From contig OX485806.1 in the NCBI GenBank assembly GCA_950295325.1, positions 43,459,169-43,523,168 on the forward strand: a DNA stretch of 64,000 bases. Reading direction: 5' to 3'. The notes below the pieces were generated by a model. The model did not search any database. It was not told the DNA's origin and was given only the letters and a program-made list of their open reading frames with translations. Origin of the DNA: Polytrichum commune. Its lineage: Eukaryota; Streptophyta; Polytrichopsida; Polytrichales; Polytrichaceae. Of this stretch, positions 59,501 to 64,000 are shown one piece after another. The stretch's first letter is position 1. Every line of letters starts with the position of its first letter. The translations under genes were made by a program, and so were the position numbers.

Positions 59501-61732
59501 CTTCAGTCCACTTAAGACCCTTGTCTAGGGTCCAAGACCGAGACACACCTTATTGACCAAATCTTACTCTCAGAAATTTGATTTCAGGCCTACTAAACAC
59601 CTTTACAACTTGACACTTAAATTTCACACTCACATCAGATTCAGGCCTATTCACAAGCTTACCAAAGTCTATCCATCACTCACTTCACACTGAAATCAGC
59701 TGTCGGGCATCATCACAAGCTAAGCAACAAATATCCCAAACTCAGTTCACACTTAGATCAGATTCAAGCCTAATCACAACCATAGCAACATCTATCTCAA
59801 TTGATTTCACATTTAGTTCAGCCCACTTAAGACCCTTGTTGACCAAATCTTAATGTCAGAAATTTGATTTCAGGCCTAATCACAACCTAAGCAACATATA
59901 ACCCAAACAGTTTTCAGGCCTCAAGACAAACAGATTAAACGAATTGATTGGGAAGTATTAACTCACTCCGGCCCAAAAGCACGCCTTAGCTAGAAATGCA
60001 CCCAGTTTCTCCTCGTTGGTGGGCTTAGGGGGCAGTTTGCAGGCCTCACGTATAGATGCAGAGGAGTTTAAATATTCCAACCATTTAACCTTAGAAGCGG
60101 CCGATGCTTTTGCAGTAACGATCAACTGCAATTTCTCCATATTGAGCTCGGGTGTAATTGAGTTAAGACTATAGTGACGTCCAATCTGTGAAACATATAG
60201 CTATTTATTAGAATCTCAGGGGTCATTAAAGAACATGAAGATTGAAAAATGTGCTTGTAAAGTAGAGTTTATACCTCTCGAAGCCATCCATCCGTCAAGT
60301 CCGGGTTTGCCAGAGCAACTAGTTTCGACATTTTCTTATGAAGTGCCTTGGCTCTTTTCTTTGTAGCAACTTTCATAGCGGTTGTTTTTTCAGCGGCGGA
60401 CACTTCTACATCTGATTGCTCCACAAGTTGTCGAACACCCTCATCTGCAGCAAGTCCAAGTTCATGATGCACAGGGGTAGACTTAGTTAGTCATCCAAGT
60501 ATACTGTAACCTATGTGATCATTTGATTTTAGATAATGACAATATGTTAGTGATTAAAACAATGCAGTACATATTATAGAGATCATACCCGGAAGATGAA
60601 GTTCGTGAATACTTCAAGATTCAATGTGTACCAAGTTTTTTTGGCATTTTGAGTTCTCTTGCACCTCTTCATCTCTGATGGAGTCAATATGTCTTGATAA
60701 TGTTTGATTGGCATAAGACCATACTTTTGAATCCTAAAAAGGGTGTGAACAAAGTTGGTCTCGACGTGAGAGTCTTCAGTATGCCTGCAATTATCAATAA
60801 AAAAAGGTGGATTAGCACATGACATTAATGGTATAACAAGAAGTATTTTACATAGAAAGAAATACAAATTAATTAACAAAACTTACTTGTTGATGTTATG
60901 CATCACTTGCATAACAACCCCAACTTTGCCTTTTGTGTCAAGTAGTATGCTATCCACCATATAATGCCAGGCCTCATCTGTTTTGTGAAGTCTTTCAATA
61001 TGATTTAACCATGCCTGATGCCTATGGTTACCGTCACATACAAAGAACATCAAATCCTTGAAACCGGCTAACTCCGGAACAGACTGAAGATAGGAATTAA
61101 ATTCTTCATTTTTTGAATTCCAAATGGGACCCCAGGATGCCTTATCAGCTTCAGACACCTCCTGTGTGTTTGCCTTCTTCATCTGTTAATGTCACATAAA
61201 AAACTGAGGAGCCCTCTCTATACCCATGGACAAACTCCTGCTCTAATTTATCAAGATCAGTTGAGAGTGTTGGCCTCACTATAGGCATGGCAAACATTCT
61301 ACATAAAGGAATATTGAACCTCGATGAACTGAAAGGTTTGACTCTCAATTGAGAGATCATGGCCACGGAATTCAATTTTTGACGGGATCTAAGTTCATCT
61401 TCATCCCTGTCAAACGTATCTTTATCTCCAAGCCCATCTTCATCCTCATCCTGACCTTCATCAACACTGTCAAGATCAATTGCAGTCTCTCTTGAAGCTT
61501 GAGTCGCTGCCGGTGAAGCCGGTGCCGGTGAGTCCTAGGGGGTGGGGCACTCGACCTACAAAACATAGGTATGTATTTAAGACACAAAGCTGCATGGCAT
61601 AAGGTACAACTAATTCACACATTATGTAACTACGTGAGTACTTACCTCTTCCCCAACATTCTGCTCATCATGGTCCATGATGCCTTCAATAGCATTTGAA
61701 ACGTAATTTTCAAGATCGGTAGCTCCCAAACT
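53584..61732 (-). CDS. ParB/Srx-like domain fused to a beta-class methyltransferase-like domain (copy B, 5' end outside window)
   Basis: Eleven exons with GT-AG borders and matching phases: 61732-61646, 61534-60887, 60784-60589, 60481-60275, 60185-59967, 56492-56257, 56172-55443, 55069-54722, 54558-54285, 54176-53981 and 53911-53584; about 1150 residues. After an acidic N-terminus come FNIPLCRMFAMPIVRP, FVHGYREGSSVFYVT and FFVCDGNHRHQAW (ParB/Srx-like). A Lys/Glu-rich coiled-coil-like stretch lies in 55870-55700. VDLILADLPEGLP (about 54985) sits at motif IV, followed by DDGAIILFHP. WRGPREKSLALIQMLI and PGDIVLD (about 54340) lead into motif I, and IAALEADKAIFEALIAPL into the following helix. 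This order is that of N4/N6 amino-methyltransferases, but the DPPY site reads DLPE and motif I is DCSTTTG, so activity is doubtful. A one-base frameshift near 61160 separates the two halves of the ParB-like part. Upstream exons lie beyond 64000. Confidence 0.65.
56510..59930. repeat. tandem array in intron of copy B, with GTGTCTCGG palindrome
   Basis: Fills the intron between 56492 and 59967. The palindrome (9-bp arms GTGTCTCGG/CCGAGACAC around GA) recurs about 13 times at spacings near 245 bp, with shorter steps near 185 bp, suggesting a higher-order unit. Units also repeat TTCAGGCCTAATCACAACCT and TTCACACTTAAATCAGATTC. Arms are conserved better than the flanks; a few units carry mismatches (56756, 57003). 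Confidence 0.93.
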
Positions 61733-61739
61733 CTGCGGA

Positions 61740-64000
61740 AAATCCAATGCTTAATTTTCCGATTTTGATGTCAGGCCTAATCACAGCCTTCCCAACAACC
61801 AACCCAAACTAAATTCAAAGTCAAATAATATGTTTTGGCGTAATCAACATCTTGGCATATAAACTAAATTCACACTCAAATAAGATTTCAGGCCTAATTA
61901 CAATCCAATAATCATTTAACCAACAATGAAATTTCAGATTTCAACTCTAAGCACATTATAACCAACATCCAATTCAAATTCACTTCACACTTAAGGTTGA
62001 TTTCTGGCCTAACTAAAACATTACCAACATCCTAACCCAACTGATTTCACACATAATTCAGCCAACGAGACACCCTTGTCTAGGGTGTCTCGGGACCGAG
62101 ACACACTATTTTGAACAAATGTGACTTTCAAAAATTTGATTTCAGGCCTTATATCAACGTTGCCACCTTCACACTTAAATCAGATTTCAGGCCTAATCAC
62201 ATTCATACCAACATCAGATTCAAACTTACTTCACACTTAAGGTTGATTTCAGGACTAACAAAAACCTTACCAACATCCTAACCCAAGTGATTTCAAACAT
62301 AGTTCAACCCAGTTAAGACCTTCTCTAGGGTCTCTCGGGACCGAGACACACTATTTTGAACAATTCAGATTTCAGGCCTACACACAACCTATGCAACATA
62401 CAACCCAAACTCACTTCACACTTAAATCAGATTTATGCCTAATCACAACCTTATCGACTTCTAACCCAATCGATTACACACTTAAGTCAGCCCACTTAAT
62501 ACCCTTCTCAAGGGTGTCTCGGGACCGAGACACACTATTTTGAACAAAGCTAACATTAAGAGATTTGATTTCAGGCCTTATATGAGGCTTACCAACTTCA
62601 CACTTAAATCAGATTCAAGCCTAGTCACAACCTAAGCTATATATAACCCAAACTCACTTCACACTTAAATCAGATTCAGGCCTGATCACAACCTAAGCAA
62701 TTTCTAACCCAATTGATTTCACGCTGAATTCAGCCCACTGAAGACCCTTGCCTCGGGTGTCTCGGGACCGAGACACACTATTTTGAATAAAGCTAACATG
62801 AAGAGATTTGATTTCATGCCTTATATGAGCCTTACCAACTTCACACTTAAATCAGATTCAGGCCTAGTCACAACCTAAGCTACACATAACCCAAACTCAC
62901 TTCACACTTAAATCAGATTCAGGCCTAATCACAACCTAAGCAACTTCTAACCCAATTGATTTCACACTTAAGTCAGCCCACTTAATACCCTTGTCTAGGG
63001 TGTCTCGGGACCGAGACACACTATTTTGAACAAATGTGACTTTCAAAAATTTGATTTCAGGCCTTATATCGGCTTTACCAACTTCACACTTAAATCAGAT
63101 TTTAGGCCTAATCACATTATTACCAACATCATATTCAAACTCAATTCACACTGAAGGTTGATTTCAGGCCTAACAAAAACCATACCAAGGGCTTAATCCA
63201 ACTGATTTCAAACATAGTTCAACCCAATTAAGACTTTCTCTAGGGTCTCTCGGGGCCGAGACACACTATTATGAACAACTCAGATTTCAGGCCTACACAC
63301 AACCTATGCAACATATAACCCAAACTCACTTCACACTTAAATCAGATTCAAGCCTAATCACAACCTAAGCAACATATATCCCAAGCTCACTTCACACTTA
63401 AATCAGATTCAGGCCTAATCACAACCTCATCGACTTCTAACCCAATCGATTTCACACTTAATTCAGCCCACTTAATACCCTTGTCTAGGGTGTCTCGGGA
63501 CCGAGACACACTTTTTTGAACAAAGCTAACTTTAAGAGATTTGATTTCAGGCCTCATATGAGCCTTACCAACTTCACACATAAATCAGATTCAGGCCTAA
63601 TCACAACATACGCAACATATAACCCAAACTCACTTCACACTTAAATCAAGATTCAAGCCTAATCACAACCTAAACAACATATATCCCAAGCTCACTTCAC
63701 ACTTAAATCAGATTCAGGCCTAATCACAACCTAAGCAACTTCTAACCCAATTGATTTCACACTTAACTCAGCCCACTTAATACCCTTGTCTAGGGTGTCT
63801 CGGGACCGAGACACACTATTTTGAACAAATGTGACTTTCAAAAATTTGATTTCAGGCGTTATATCAGCTTTACCTACTTCAAACTTAAATCAGATTTTAG
63901 GCCTAATCACAACCTAAGCTACATATAACCCAAGCTCACTTCACACTTAAATCAGATTCAGGCCTCATCACAACGTTATCAACTTCTAACCCAATTGATT
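61740..64000. repeat. second block of the same tandem array, 5' of the first recognised exon of copy B
   Basis: Same units and palindrome, with cores near 62080, 62328, 62515, 62757, 62998, 63240, 63493 and 63796, continuing past the window edge. It abuts a good acceptor (CCGCAG at 61738-61733), so it lies in an upstream intron of the same gene. Confidence 0.92.

Noticed and set aside
61372-61587. Arg/Met-rich 71-residue frame on the minus strand
   Set aside because: It is out of frame with copy B exon 2, whose acidic frame (IDLDSVDEGQDEDEDG) continues into the ParB-like domain.

Overview
The window looks like nuclear DNA from a land plant with a large, repeat-rich genome. The evidence is GT-AG introns of plant type, Ty3/gypsy LTR elements (one family primed by initiator tRNA-Met and carrying a chromodomain), a SWIM-type Mutator-like transposase and short TTTAGGG-type runs. 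I see no certain single-copy host gene, rRNA gene, complete tRNA gene or CRISPR array. A seed-free plant (lycophyte or fern) is my guess for the lineage; the window does not prove it.

Layout. 1-1103: 3' part of a minus-strand gene of unknown function, broken by a Ty3/gypsy element (1104-10662, minus strand). That element has an intact 2079-codon gag-pol but has lost most of its 5' LTR. 10.7-15.2 kb: non-coding, with a foldback element at 13.58-14.21 kb. 15.19-18.14 kb: a 79-bp satellite whose units each carry a 24-bp palindrome, split by a solo LTR with a perfect 5-bp target duplication. 18.3-21.4 kb: a two-exon DUF7869-type transposase-like gene with one nonsense codon. 22.2-24.3 kb: a coding scrap, an LTR fragment and a MITE. 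24.4-28.3 kb: a Mutator-like transposase (WRKY-GCM1-like zinc finger, MULE core, SWIM finger) with many in-frame stops.

28.65-34.6 kb (plus, copy A) and 53.6-61.7 kb (minus, copy B) are two diverged copies of one multi-exon gene, and they are the most interesting content. The predicted protein joins a ParB/sulfiredoxin-like domain (DGNHR signature) to a beta-class amino-methyltransferase-like domain, with motif IV before motif I. Copy A is a pseudogene. Copy B is almost open, with good splice sites and one frameshift. In both copies introns are swollen by tandem repeats that carry hairpins or palindromes.

35.4-52.3 kb is a nest of chromovirus remnants: inverted LTRs (35.45-37.62 kb), an old element X (37.6-52.3 kb, interrupted), a 2.95-kb TG...CA insertion in X (38245-41195), a second copy Y inserted in X (from 42093), and an exact 6700-bp-offset duplication of the X/LTR junction (48441-49763). 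X and Y share the same deletion of the reverse transcriptase core and the same stop codons in integrase, so the family was already defective when it last moved and must have been mobilised in trans.

A theme runs through the window: unrelated repeat families each carry a near-perfect 18-24 bp palindrome with a 0-2 bp centre. Whether the ParB-like/methyltransferase-like protein has anything to do with these palindromes is speculation.
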